64,000 nt of DNA from Kribbella sp. VKM Ac-2568 (lineage in GTDB: Bacteria > Actinomycetota > Actinomycetes > Propionibacteriales > Kribbellaceae): contig NZ_SLVF01000014.1 in NCBI RefSeq assembly GCF_004345365.1, positions 186,001 to 250,000 on the forward strand. Reading direction: 5' to 3'. A program made the position numbers and the translations under genes. Shown piece by piece: positions 7,344 through 16,823 of the stretch. Numbering within the stretch: the first letter of the stretch is position 1; every line of letters begins with the position of its first letter. The notes beneath the pieces were generated by a model. That model was given only the letters and a program-made list of their open reading frames with translations, ran no database searches and had not been told where the DNA came from.

Positions 7344-8889
7344 GCGCCGTTCCGGGCCAGGTGCGCAGTGCGGCCCTGGCGAACACCACGCCTTCCGGTG
7401 TGGACTTCGCGGACCGGCAGTGGATGCCTGGCTCGTCGATGAGGGCGCCGACGCGGTGCAGTACGGCATCGGTGTCCCAGGCCGCCTGGCCTGCCATCGA
7501 CGGCGTCATCGGAGTTCCATCAATGTTCGTCCAGCCGATCGCGGCGAGAAGCTCCGCGATCGTCCTGTACGGGTCACCGGTGGATCGTGCGGCGACAGTG
7601 GCCAGGAGGAGGAGGAGCCCGGCTTGGGTTTCGCAGGCGTCCCTGGAGCGTAGTGGCATCTGTTCGGCGAGATGCCACCACAGTGCGAGCGGATCATTGC
7701 GGACGGCACGTCCGCGCTTTGTGAGCACGAGCGTTCCACGATGCTTGCGCAGCAGGCCCATAGCCTGTGCCGATTCTCGCAGGTGTAGTACTGGCAGGGT
7801 CTGGATCTCACGGTTGCCCTTGCCGATCCATTCCTCGCCCAGCCCGAGATCGGCCATAGCGGCTTCCACGTGGACAGGCGGCAAGTAGCCGGCCCCGGTC
7901 AACTTGATGCCGTCAGCCCCGACGCGATCCAGCAGCCAGCTGTACGGCGAGACCATCCGGGCCGCGGTATCGGCGTCAAGCTCAATAGAGGCGTCCAGGT
8001 CCGCGTCTTCGATCATCTGCTCGAACAGGTATCTCTGGGCTATGGGGCGGATTGCGTCCGCGAGTTCGCCGAGCGGTCCGAGAAGAAGAGCCAGTCGGCC
8101 ATCACTGGGATCGGCCAGGGTCTTGTTGATCGACTCGAGGTCGAACGGGGTGGGTGCGTAATGGCCCGGGTTGGCGTCGCCGCCGTACATGTCGGCATAC
8201 TCGGCGACCGCCTCGGCATGCTCGGGATGGCCGGGATCGAGGGCAGCGGCGATCAACTCAAAGCCGGATACCCCGCCGCAGTCCTCACTCGGGCCAGGGC
8301 GGCGGCCGTCGGTACAGACGGCCCTTGGAGCGGAATCGTCCCGCGGGCGCTCGGCTTCGAGCTTGATGACGTGCATCCAGTCGTCGCCGAAGTCGTACAA
8401 GTAGAGGAGCTTGTCGCCCGGCTTCGCAAGGACCTCGTCGAGGCGTACGTCCGCTTCTGGCACGCCAGTCTTGCCCTCGTCGGCTTCGAACGGACACAGG
8501 TAGTGCTCGGTCAAGTGGTGGTAGTAGTCCTTGCCCGACGCGAACTCGTGCAAGTGGCTGTCGGTCCAGCCGAACGCGATCTGGAGGATTTCGTGGACCT
8601 CGTTCAAGAACAGGTCAGATGCGAGCTCCAGTCGCCGCCAAACCGGTGGCTTGGTCCCTGTGAGATCGACACGCACCTGGTAGGTGGTCACGTCGTCACG
8701 ACGAGCTCGCCGCCTCGACGGCGGTGGTGTCTGTTCGAACGGATACACCCCTGGCGTCGCAGCGGCTAGAACCTGCGGAAGCAGTTTGCGTAGCTCCTCG
8801 GCCCCCAGGCCGGTAAGACTCGCCTTGAACTGCTCCAACAGCTCAGCCTGGCTGGCCGGGGACAGATGAGGATCGTCGTTGCGCGCCAT
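7330..8889 (-). CDS. Plasmid pRiA4b ORF-3 family protein
   Basis: 519 residues. The central N-terminal part (about 70-260) has the family signature, including TTYQVRVDLTGTKPPVWRRL and AFGWTDSHLHEFA, then YDFGDDWMHVIKLE. The C-terminal half is a helical region conserved in longer actinobacterial members, without a motif I can name. The family is widespread, some members sit on plasmids and in IS1096-like elements, and the biochemical role is not established. Start ATG 8889 has no strong ribosome site. The 3' end overlaps the reductase remnant, so the last few codons may be recent. Confidence 0.85.
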   Translation of the reverse strand: MARNDDPHLSPASQAELLEQFKASLTGLGAEELRKLLPQVLAAATPGVYPFEQTPPPSRRRARRDDVTTYQVRVDLTGTKPPVWRRLELASDLFLNEVHEILQIAFGWTDSHLHEFASGKDYYHHLTEHYLCPFEADEGKTGVPEADVRLDEVLAKPGDKLLYLYDFGDDWMHVIKLEAERPRDDSAPRAVCTDGRRPGPSEDCGGVSGFELIAAALDPGHPEHAEAVAEYADMYGGDANPGHYAPTPFDLESINKTLADPSDGRLALLLGPLGELADAIRPIAQRYLFEQMIEDADLDASIELDADTAARMVSPYSWLLDRVGADGIKLTGAGYLPPVHVEAAMADLGLGEEWIGKGNREIQTLPVLHLRESAQAMGLLRKHRGTLVLTKRGRAVRNDPLALWWHLAEQMPLRSRDACETQAGLLLLLATVAARSTGDPYRTIAELLAAIGWTNIDGTPMTPSMAGQAAWDTDAVLHRVGALIDEPGIHCRSAKSTPEGVVFARAALRTWPGTAHHQA

Positions 8890-9014
8890 GCGGGCAACGC
8901 TACCGCCGCCGACTGTGAGACATCGAGCAGCCTACGCAGTCGCAGCACGACCCACCGGACCTCGTCAGCACACCGCATCGCCCGTACGACGTCACGTAGT
9001 ACGGGCCATGCGCG

Positions 9015-9677
9015 TTAGCGAAAGCCGGCTGGAGGATTGCCGATGCCGGATTCCTTTGCCTTGAGGGCGGCGGCTGTGCGGTCGGGGACCTGGAGTTTGG
9101 TGAGGACCTGGGAGACGTGGTTGCGCACGGTCTTCTCGGACATGCCGAGGCGGCGGGCGATCTCGTGGTTGCGGCAGCCGGCGGCCAACAACTCCAACAC
9201 CTCACGCTCGCGAGGAGTCAGGTCCGGGAAGGCGCGAGCCGTGGGCGACTCGACCTGACGGCCGGAGTAGAACGCGACGATCCGCCGGGCGACCGCACCG
9301 CCATACACCGCCTCACCCGAGGCGACCGAATGGACGGCGCGGACGATCTCCTCTCCATCGGAGCCCTTGACGAGGTAGCCGCGGGCGCCCGCGCGGAGCG
9401 CCGCGAAGACGTGCTCGTCGTCCTCGTGCATGGTGAGCACGAGAATCGGCAGCTCGGGCTGCGTCTCGAGCAGTTGCGCGATCGCTGTGACGCCGTCGAA
9501 GCGAGGCATGGACAGGTCGGTGAGCACGACGTCCGGCGAGAACTCCCCCACCGCACTCACCAACGCCGCCCCGTCCCCCACGCTGGCGATCACGTCGATG
9601 GCCTCGGCCTGCTCGAGGATCGCGGTCAGCCCATACCGGTACATCGGGTGGTCGTCGGCCAGCACCACGCGGATCAT
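9015..9677 (-). CDS. Two-component response regulator, NarL/LuxR family
   Basis: 220 residues. Receiver domain with acidic pocket ADDH (7-10), phosphoacceptor Asp54 (VLTDLSMP) and Lys104 (GYLVKG); C-terminal LuxR-type helix-turn-helix LTPREREVLELLAAG...IARRLGMSEKTVRNHVSQVL. Its ATG overlaps the stop of the upstream histidine kinase gene by 4 bases (ATGA), so the two are translated together and form a cognate pair. It would bind DNA as a dimer when phosphorylated; targets are not shown by the sequence. Confidence 0.95.
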   Translation of the reverse strand: MIRVVLADDHPMYRYGLTAILEQAEAIDVIASVGDGAALVSAVGEFSPDVVLTDLSMPRFDGVTAIAQLLETQPELPILVLTMHEDDEHVFAALRAGARGYLVKGSDGEEIVRAVHSVASGEAVYGGAVARRIVAFYSGRQVESPTARAFPDLTPREREVLELLAAGCRNHEIARRLGMSEKTVRNHVSQVLTKLQVPDRTAAALKAKESGIGNPPAGFR

Positions 9678-11668
9678 GACAGCTCCAGCGGCAGTACTGC
9701 GGTCACGAGTGTCCCGTGCGGGTTCGCGGCTTCCACGAGGAGGCTGCCTCCTACATCGGCGGCACGCCGGCGCATCGAGTCGAGGCCATGTCCCGAGCCG
9801 GCGTCAGGACTCAGTCCCCTACCGTCATCCAACACCCGGATACGAAGATCTCCGTTCGCCTGATTGAGCCGTACGGCGCAGTGCACCGCGGCCGAGTGTC
9901 GCGCGACATTCGTCAGGGACTCCGCCACGATCCGGAACGCCGCCTCCTCGACCTGAGGCCGCAACAAAGGCAACGCATCCGTCTTGAGATCGAACGCCGG
10001 ACCACCGGGATGACCCATGCCGAGCGAGGACGCGGTGTCTCGCACTGCCCCTTCGAGCCCGTGCAGGTCGAGCGATGTCGGCCGCAACCCGTCGAGGACC
10101 CGGCGGATCTCGCGGACCGCCACCTCGGCCTCGGCATGTGTTCGCTCGAGCAGCGCGGGTACGGCATCGGGATCGATGCGATGTGCGGCGCTTGCGGCCT
10201 GCAGACCCAGCGCGATGCCGGCGAGCGAGGGACCGAGCCCGTCGTGCAGGTCCCTGCGGAGACGGTCCCGTTCCGCGAGGGTGGCCATGGTGACGCGCGT
10301 GCGTTCGCGTGCGAGTTCTTCGGCGAGCCGTGCCGCGCCGACGACGACAGCCAGGTGCGGCGCGAGAGCTGTCACGAGCCGCGCATCCTGCTCGGTGACC
10401 CCAGTTGCACCGCGGCGCGGCCCGATGGTCAACGTGCCGAGCTGCGCTCCCCTGTGGCGCAGCGGGAGATCGAGCGTTGCCTCCGCCGCCTCACCCACCT
10501 TGGCGATCACCCCACCGTGGATGTCCCGGACGATGGCGCACGACGTACCGGCGGCTGAGGCGACTGCTTCAAGCATCGAGGCGACCGGGTCATCGTGCTC
10601 GACCTCGAGACCGGCACCAACCCGGTCCACAAGAGTGAGTGGATCGGCACGCTCCCCCAGGACCAGCCGATCGACGAGGGTCCGCAACCGCCCGGCGACG
10701 GGCACCACGAGCACCGCCACCACTGCTGACGCGGCCAGCAGCGGCAACGGTCCCTCGGGTACGAGCCGGGCGAACGCAGTGGTGAGCCCGCCGATGACGA
10801 GAGCGACCAGCAACGTCATGGGGACGTACAGCAGAGTGCGACGTAGCACTACCTCGATGCCCAGCAGCCGATAGCGCAGTACGCCGATCGCCACCGCGAC
10901 GGGAACCAGTCCGTAGGCAATTCCGAACAGCACGCGGTACTCGGTAAAGACAGTGGCCGCCATCGCTGCGACCACGCTGAGCAGCCACAGCAACTGCTGC
11001 CGCTCGGGGGTCTTGGCGCGGATCGCGCGGACCAGGGTCCCGATCACGGTGACTGCCGCGGTGGAGATCAGGAGGGCGGCCGCCGACAGCCCGACTACCC
11101 ACACCCACCAGGTCGGGGCGTCCCACGGCAGCCGGGTTCCGCGCACGGTGTCGTCAACGCCACCGGGGCTGGTCGCGGCCGCCAGCACGATCAGCCCGAT
11201 GCCAACGAGCGCCACCCGCACGTGCCACGACCAGAAGGCGGACGCCGGTCGGCCGGTGGGATACAGCGGTGGGAGCACGATGACCGGCAAGAGCAGCGAC
11301 GGGATCCAGGTCCACGATGCGAGCCACACAGCCGCGAGGCCCAGCGGGAGGGATTGGTCGGGATCGGTGAGCGCGCGCGTGGCGTACGCATCGGCGGCCA
11401 CGTTGGTCACTTGGAGCAAACCCGAGGCGACCAGGAGCCAGCCGATCCAGTTCCGTGGGCGCACCTGGATCAGCGCGGCACCCGAGATAGCGAATGCGGC
11501 AACGATCAGTCCCAACCACAGGTCGGGGCCTGGGGCGACGACCTCGGGACGGGACATGACGCCGCCCGCTAGTGAGAACGGGATCGTCGCGAATAGGAGC
11601 AGCGTGAGCGCAGCGAGCGACCAGCCGCCGATCCGGCGTACTCGGTCGTCGTCACGCACCGCTCCCAT
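9674..11668 (-). CDS. Sensor histidine kinase, HisKA_3/HATPase_c type
   Basis: 664 residues from ATG 11668 (MGAVRDDDRV); a longer open frame upstream is arginine-rich and crosses into the neighbouring promoter, so I reject it. The first about 325 residues carry eight or more hydrophobic segments. A GAF-like region (about 345-445) follows, then the dimerisation box RRDLHDGLGPSLAG with phosphoacceptor His475, an N-box IVAESLTNVARHS and G-box DDGRGL. It is a membrane sensor phosphorylating the coupled LuxR-family regulator. The signal sensed is unknown. Confidence 0.93.
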   Translation of the reverse strand: MGAVRDDDRVRRIGGWSLAALTLLLFATIPFSLAGGVMSRPEVVAPGPDLWLGLIVAAFAISGAALIQVRPRNWIGWLLVASGLLQVTNVAADAYATRALTDPDQSLPLGLAAVWLASWTWIPSLLLPVIVLPPLYPTGRPASAFWSWHVRVALVGIGLIVLAAATSPGGVDDTVRGTRLPWDAPTWWVWVVGLSAAALLISTAAVTVIGTLVRAIRAKTPERQQLLWLLSVVAAMAATVFTEYRVLFGIAYGLVPVAVAIGVLRYRLLGIEVVLRRTLLYVPMTLLVALVIGGLTTAFARLVPEGPLPLLAASAVVAVLVVPVAGRLRTLVDRLVLGERADPLTLVDRVGAGLEVEHDDPVASMLEAVASAAGTSCAIVRDIHGGVIAKVGEAAEATLDLPLRHRGAQLGTLTIGPRRGATGVTEQDARLVTALAPHLAVVVGAARLAEELARERTRVTMATLAERDRLRRDLHDGLGPSLAGIALGLQAASAAHRIDPDAVPALLERTHAEAEVAVREIRRVLDGLRPTSLDLHGLEGAVRDTASSLGMGHPGGPAFDLKTDALPLLRPQVEEAAFRIVAESLTNVARHSAAVHCAVRLNQANGDLRIRVLDDGRGLSPDAGSGHGLDSMRRRAADVGGSLLVEAANPHGTLVTAVLPLELS

Positions 11669-11824
11669 GCCCAAAGTGTGCGCCCGATCGGGCCGGCTGT
11701 CCCGGGACAGAAGTCCCGGGGCGTACGGGAGGGCCTCCCGGTCGGACCCCGTCCCGTGACGGATCCGTCCTGGCGGCCAACCGTGGTGCTCTCGAAGCCT
11801 CACTTCCATCCAGAGGGGGCTCCC

Positions 11825-12283
11825 ATGAGCACCGCCACCACAACGTCGAACCGATTCGACGTGCTTAACCCGGTGATCGCCGCGGCGACCGGCGCAGTCA
11901 CCTTCGGCCTCACGATGATTGCCGGCGACGTGTTCGACCTCAACACCGACTCGGACACAGGACCGGCAACCAGCGGGTGGGAAATCGCCCTGTACGTCGG
12001 GGTCGTGGTCGCCGCGATGCTCATCGCAGTCTGGCTCGGTCTCCGTGCCCGAGCCGGCTCGCCGAGGCGGCTGTCCGCGACAGCGCTCGGTCTCTCCATC
12101 GCAGCGGCCGTCACGTACGTCGCCTTCTGGTCGGGCTGGCCACAGGTCTTCGGTGCAGTCGCTGTCGTACTCGCCGTCGAGCACCGCCGCCGGGTCGGCT
12201 CGTTCTCCGCCGCCACCCTGACCGCACTCATCCTCGGCGCGATCGCCTTCATCGCGGCCGCCATCACCTGCCTATTCGGCTGA
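11825..12283 (+). CDS. Small integral membrane protein
   Basis: 152 residues with about four hydrophobic helices (near 15-32, 50-68, 82-100 and 128-150), and a short hydrophilic start MSTATTTSNRFDVLNP. AGAGGGGG precedes the ATG. It is transcribed divergently from the two-component pair, which makes it a candidate target of that system. I recognise no named family; the hydrophobic pattern resembles DUF-type actinobacterial membrane proteins. Confidence 0.75.
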   Translation: MSTATTTSNRFDVLNPVIAAATGAVTFGLTMIAGDVFDLNTDSDTGPATSGWEIALYVGVVVAAMLIAVWLGLRARAGSPRRLSATALGLSIAAAVTYVAFWSGWPQVFGAVAVVLAVEHRRRVGSFSAATLTALILGAIAFIAAAITCLFG

Positions 12284-12311
12284 ACAAGATCGTTGTCAGA
12301 GGAGTCATGTC

Positions 12312-12818
12312 ATGAAGCACAAGCTGGCCACCGTGCTCGGCGCCTTCGCGCTCGTCGGGGTCACTGCAGGCCCCGCGGCCGCGGCGGGCGGGGCCGAACA
12401 CGCGTTCCTCATCGAGGACTACAACGCCTACGAACCCTTCGCGCCTGGCGACGGCCCATGCGTCTCCTGGGCGGGGACGTTCCACGAGGTCCGGTCCGGC
12501 GGGTACCGATTGGTCACCGCGCCTGGCGGCCAAGCCGAGGGAGAGTTCCACCTCAACGGCGTGATCAACGGCCTGGTCGAACTGATCCCGGACGCCGCCG
12601 GACTACCGACGTACTCGGGCACGTACCGGGAGAAGGTGAACGCGGTGGTGACCTCCTTTACCGAGGAGGGCGACACCTCACGCGTGTCGCAGTACCGGCT
12701 GCGAAGCACGCTCCGGGGCACCGACGGTTCGACCCTCAGCCTTCGGCTATCCGGCAAGTTCACGATGAACGCCAACGGTGTCGTCGTGGTGTCCCGAGAC
12801 ACCTTCACCTGCGATTAG
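12312..12818 (+). CDS. Secreted protein with Sec signal peptide
   Basis: 168 residues. A clear signal peptide (MKHKLATVLGAFALVGVTAG, cleavage likely after PAAAA near residue 25) is followed by a beta-rich, cysteine-poor domain with two cysteines (C50 and the penultimate C167) that could form a disulphide. It starts 28 bp after the membrane protein gene, so the two are probably co-transcribed. No family recognised and no catalytic motif visible. Confidence 0.75.
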   Translation: MKHKLATVLGAFALVGVTAGPAAAAGGAEHAFLIEDYNAYEPFAPGDGPCVSWAGTFHEVRSGGYRLVTAPGGQAEGEFHLNGVINGLVELIPDAAGLPTYSGTYREKVNAVVTSFTEEGDTSRVSQYRLRSTLRGTDGSTLSLRLSGKFTMNANGVVVVSRDTFTCD

Positions 12819-12941
12819 GAAGCGTTGGGCCGTGGCGGCCTACGGGCTAGGACGCGATGTGCTCACTTTGACGCTGAGCCAGAAGCCGAAACGCCCGTAC
12901 CGCTCACTCGATTCGCTCGGAGGACTGACTATTGTCATCCT

Positions 12942-13928
12942 GTGGCGGACCAACTTGCATTGGCGACTGACGACACACGGGCGCATCTCCGGGAGTTGGA
13001 GGCTGAACTCGACGAGTACCCCGATCAGCGCGGCGAGATCCTGCTCGAGATCGCCGCCGCTTGGCTCGAGGCAGGCGAGCCGGACCGGGCGGTCATCATC
13101 TGGCGCGACCTGATCGCCGAAGGCGGCGAGGACGAGGATTACGCGCGAGTCGAGCTTGCCGAGTACCTGTTCGGCATAGGTGAGGACGAGAGTGCCCGCA
13201 CCGAACTGGCGGCGCTGAAGGCGACACGTCGGACGGCCGGCGGCGGATGGCAGCTCGCGGCGGAATTGCTCGAAGAACGTGGCGAGCTGGCCGAAGCGCT
13301 GGCCTGGTACACGATCGCGACCGAGCGATTCACGACCGACGAGATGGCAACCCTCGGCGACGGGGCCGGCTGGGTGTCAGCGCCTGGCATGTTGGTACGA
13401 CGCCGCCGTGAAGTGCGGACGGCGATGGGCTTGGCCCCCGACCAGACCGATCAACTGGTGCCGGCTGAGGAGGGGCTCCTGGAACTCGTCCGTCGGCGGT
13501 TCTCGTCGATCGAAGACGCCGTGGACACGATGCATGCCCGTCGCGGGGCGGCGACCGAGGTCCGGCTCTTGTTCTGGCCGCGGTCTGAGTTCGACCAGGC
13601 GCGCGAGCGTTGGCCTGACGCGATCGACCAGGATGGGAGCCAGTCGGAGTACTACCAAGACCTCGAGGTCAAGCTGGACGCCATGGCGAGCGGGGGAGCC
13701 CGTCGGGTCGATGCCGTGCCCTGCAGCGTCGAAAGCTTCGCCGTGTACCTCGACGCCGGCGGCGACCGTCCGTTGGACTCGTCGGCCGCACGGCGGGACT
13801 ATCTCGACGCCCGCTACAGCGAGGGTCATTATTTCCAGTGGCCGCCACCGCGGAACAAGCCCTGTTGGTGCGGCTCGGGTACGAAGTACAAGAAGTGCTG
13901 CGGCGCCCCGACCCAGGCTTTGACCTAG
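12942..13928 (+). CDS. SEC-C motif, tetratricopeptide-like protein
   Basis: 328 residues from GTG 12942. Helical repeats in the first half (AWLEAGEPDRAVIIWRDLI, LAEYLFGIGEDESARTEL) resemble TPR units. The C-terminus is a SEC-C zinc-binding motif, KPCWCGSGTKYKKCCG (Cys-x-Cys...Cys-Cys). The start is chosen because the paralogue at 23355 begins at the same point in alignment; the open frame extends further upstream with unlikely composition. SEC-C motifs also occur at the C-terminus of SecA and in many uncharacterised proteins, usually as a metal-dependent protein-binding tail. Function unknown. Confidence 0.82.
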   Translation: MADQLALATDDTRAHLRELEAELDEYPDQRGEILLEIAAAWLEAGEPDRAVIIWRDLIAEGGEDEDYARVELAEYLFGIGEDESARTELAALKATRRTAGGGWQLAAELLEERGELAEALAWYTIATERFTTDEMATLGDGAGWVSAPGMLVRRRREVRTAMGLAPDQTDQLVPAEEGLLELVRRRFSSIEDAVDTMHARRGAATEVRLLFWPRSEFDQARERWPDAIDQDGSQSEYYQDLEVKLDAMASGGARRVDAVPCSVESFAVYLDAGGDRPLDSSAARRDYLDARYSEGHYFQWPPPRNKPCWCGSGTKYKKCCGAPTQALT

Positions 13929-13954
13929 TTCGGATCCCGCATGAAGATGTCGCA

Positions 13955-14743
13955 ATGAACAGTGACGATCTGGCTTCGCGCGTGCAGGCACTGCGGGCCG
14001 CCGGCAGCACACCCAAACAGATCGCCCGCACGCTGGGGATCCCACGGTCCAAGGCCGTATCTCTGGTACACAATGGTGCAACCCCACGGCGGGATCGCGG
14101 CACCACCACCCCGGAGAAACAACTCATCGGTTGCTGGATCACCCGGCAGTGGAGCAACGGATTGACCATCGAGAACCGGCCGTCGGACTGGATCGACGAC
14201 GACGAACTTCCTCCGCTTGCCATGGGCGCCGGACTTCCCAGCGTCGCGGTCGTGCGCGAACACAGCGACAAAGAGGTCAGCGTCTGCGGATACCTCGTGG
14301 ACACCTACTGCCAGGGCGTCAAGAACGCAGTTCCCCCACACATGATGGACCGACGCGACCTCACCGCATATCTCGCCCACTTCTTCAGCGCATATGAGGG
14401 CGAGCCGCTACCCGCCCCGATCGAACTCGCCCAGAACCTGGTGCTCGGCGCCGTCGAGTACGCCCAGAGCCTGGGCTTCGACCCCAACCCGGATTTCTAT
14501 CTCGCAAAACCGCACCTTGGCGCCTGGCAGCCGCCCAGCCAGATCCGATTCGGCCTGGACGGCAAGCCCTACTTCCAACAAGGCCCCTACGACAACGCCA
14601 CCCGCGTCATGCGCACCCTCGACAGATCGGTAGGACGCGGCAACTACCACTTCACAGCCGTCATCACCACCGACGGTGATCTCTACGACCCCGAAGAGGT
14701 TTCCGAAGGCAGAGTCGCCAAGGCCGCCGGTCGTCGCCGATGA
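13955..14743 (+). CDS. Helix-turn-helix domain protein of unknown function
   Basis: 262 residues. Residues 6-45 form a resolvase-type helix-turn-helix (VQALRAAGSTPKQIARTLGI followed by SKAVSLVH). The remainder is a conserved actinobacterial domain with the segment WITRQWSNGLTIENRPSDW and a C-terminal part rich in aromatic residues; no catalytic motif is evident. It starts 26 bp after the SEC-C gene and is probably in the same transcript. The upstream in-frame extension overlaps the SEC-C reading frame and is rejected. Confidence 0.78.
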   Translation: MNSDDLASRVQALRAAGSTPKQIARTLGIPRSKAVSLVHNGATPRRDRGTTTPEKQLIGCWITRQWSNGLTIENRPSDWIDDDELPPLAMGAGLPSVAVVREHSDKEVSVCGYLVDTYCQGVKNAVPPHMMDRRDLTAYLAHFFSAYEGEPLPAPIELAQNLVLGAVEYAQSLGFDPNPDFYLAKPHLGAWQPPSQIRFGLDGKPYFQQGPYDNATRVMRTLDRSVGRGNYHFTAVITTDGDLYDPEEVSEGRVAKAAGRRR

Positions 14744-14922
14744 TGACTGGCTCAGGGGGATTCGGCTCCCAGCACAGGGAAACGTGCTGGCGTCGGTGCA
14801 GGGTCGTAGTGCTGTGCGGGGCGGTGTCGCCTGATCGCCATACCCGCCTCCCACCTCCTCGACGATGGCTGCATTCTATCCAGCGGTTCTCATCCGCCCG
14901 AGTGGCGCGAGATGCGTCCCTG

Positions 14923-15803
14923 TCAATCCTTGACGAGATCCAGCCTGACGTAGGGGCCAGCCGCCGCAACAGCATGGACTTCATACCCGGCTGGTGCGTC
15001 AGGAAGCTGCCCGACCGACGCCGCGGGACGGCTCGACGCCGGCTGTCGAGGGACGTAGATGGTGATGCGCTTCACCAGGCCCGAATCTGCCATGGCCACC
15101 GCAAGCTTCGTCCGTCCAGATACCAACAGCGACCGCACGCCTCGACTGAACAGATCCGCCAAGACCGCGGTGGGCTCGACTCCAGCCATCGCCAGCAATG
15201 AGAACACGTCCGGTGAATGCGCGCCGGGAACGCCCTCCTCAAGCCGGCCGTCGGAAGTCAGAATCGCGTCGAGCTCGGGCCGAAAGGTCACCACCCCATC
15301 TGAAACAGGATCCAGGCGCGACTCGCTGTCCACCACGTAAGCCCAGTGCACGTGCGGGAGTCCTGATGCAAGTGCTTCGAGCCATGGCCCTGTGACCAGG
15401 CGAGCCTCGTCGCTCAGGACGTCAGCCTCGACATCTACCCCGGCCGCCTTGAGGCGCGCTGCCCCACCCTCTTCACGCGACGTCGGGTCAATCACCGCGA
15501 TCACCACCCGCGCGATGCCTGCGTCGATCAAGGCCTGCCTGCAGGGCGGGTTGTTCCCTGGTGGTTGCATGGCTCCAACGTGACGACTGCCGTGCCGTCG
15601 CGGGCCCGCTGCCCCGCCGCAGCAAGCGCGTTGAATTCTGCGTGGGCCTCGCCCGTGCGGCGGTGGTAGCCCTCGCCAACAACGTTGCCCTCGACATCAA
15701 GTACTACGCAGCCGACCGGCGGATTGGGACTCGTCGAGCCGAGCCCCAAAGCCGATAAGGCGATAGCTCGACGCATTGCCTCCTCTTCGTGAGCTGTCGC
15801 CAT
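14923..15803 (-). pseudogene. RibD-like deaminase/reductase split by a one-base deletion
   Basis: The first frame from ATG 15803 gives a cytidine-deaminase-type domain with GSTSPNPPVGCVVLD, HAEFNAL and VTLEPCNH, but then shifts. Restoring one base near 15560-15570 rejoins it to the second frame (NNPPCRQALIDAGIARVVIAV), which rebuilds the zinc-binding PC...PPC motif and continues into a divergent reductase-like domain ending at 14923 (about 293 residues in all). The start is 2 bp after the stop of the XRE gene, so it closed a four-gene operon. Family role: pyrimidine deaminase/reductase of riboflavin synthesis or a related nucleotide enzyme. Sequencing error is the main alternative to true inactivation. 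Confidence 0.8.
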
Positions 15804-15805
15804 GA

Positions 15806-16786
15806 CTACCGAGGCTCCACAGCTAGCTCGCGCATGAGCTGTGACACGGCAGCCAGGCCGGGCGACGTCGCCTCGTACACGGAGATCGCCCGGTCAGGTT
15901 TGCCGAGCGGCAGCCAACACCCAGCACGTTGTCCCTCGATGTAGCTCGCCGTACAGAAGGAACCGTGCCCGGTCCGCGCGTCGCCGGCTGCGTCAGCGGC
16001 AGCCCATGTGTGAGCGTCATCCAGCTTCCGATGAGCAGCAGATTCATCGCCGTCCAAGGCGAACCCTTGTGCTTCTTGTTGGTCGAGAGCGGCACGCATG
16101 GGCGGGAGCAAATCGGGGGCTGCGCGACGGGCCGCGCCAGCAAGCCCTAGCACCTGGGCAGCATTGCCGCTCGGCACAGCCTGCTGACTACGACAGAACA
16201 AAACCCAGGACGTCATCAGCGGATCGTTTGCATCGATGGCCCATTCCAAAGCGCGGCCGCTCCACTAGCGCGCCTCAGCTATCCCGCCGCTGTCCTCATA
16301 GAGCCACGAGGCGGACTCGGCGTACTGCGCAGCGAGGCGCACCACCTGCGGTCGACTGGCGGTGCCAGCTGTGGCGAGCAGCTCGTCAATGGTGTCGAGT
16401 TGGCCAAGCACTCCGCTGAGCGCATGTCGAGGGCCGAGCAGGTTGTCTGTCTTGACGAGCAGATGCCACTGCTCGCGGAGGAGCTCCACGACAGCGTCCA
16501 AGCGTGGACCGTCGCTCAACCTGACTGACATGCCGGGCCGCGCGCCCGGGACAGCATCGCGTCGCTCGATTGGATCACAAATGTCGTCGAGCAATCCATC
16601 AAGCTCGTGGACCGTAATACCTATCGCCTCAGCAAGTTTGGGGCGCAGCCACGGTTGAGGCGCAGTGTCAGCGGCTTCCCACCGCACAATTGTTGAGCGG
16701 TCGACACCGCACAGGGCAGCCAAGTTCTCCTGGCTATGACCGGCTGCTTTGCGCCGCTGCGCAAGTCGCACCCGCCTGCTTGCCAT
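15806..16786 (-). pseudogene. XRE-family regulator with in-frame amber codon
   Basis: From ATG 16786 the frame encodes an XRE helix-turn-helix (MASRRVRLAQRRKAAGHSQE, then ALCGVDRSTIVRWE) and a TPR-like regulatory domain of the Streptomyces type. A TAG at 16265-16267 interrupts it after ...SGGIAEAR, and the same frame continues without other damage (WSGRALEWAIDANDPLMTSW...) to 15806. The full product would be 326 residues. The surrounding sequence fits the family on both sides, so the amber is a point change (for example from CAG). The 173-residue N-terminal fragment with the DNA-binding domain could still be made. Confidence 0.8.
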
Positions 16787-16823
16787 GACTCGAACCGAGG
16801 ACGCGATCCCGTGAACCGCTATG

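Noticed and set aside
11669-12184. 172-codon N-terminal extension of the histidine kinase
   Set aside because: It crosses the divergent membrane-protein gene and has non-protein-like composition; ATG 11668 starts the first membrane helix region correctly.
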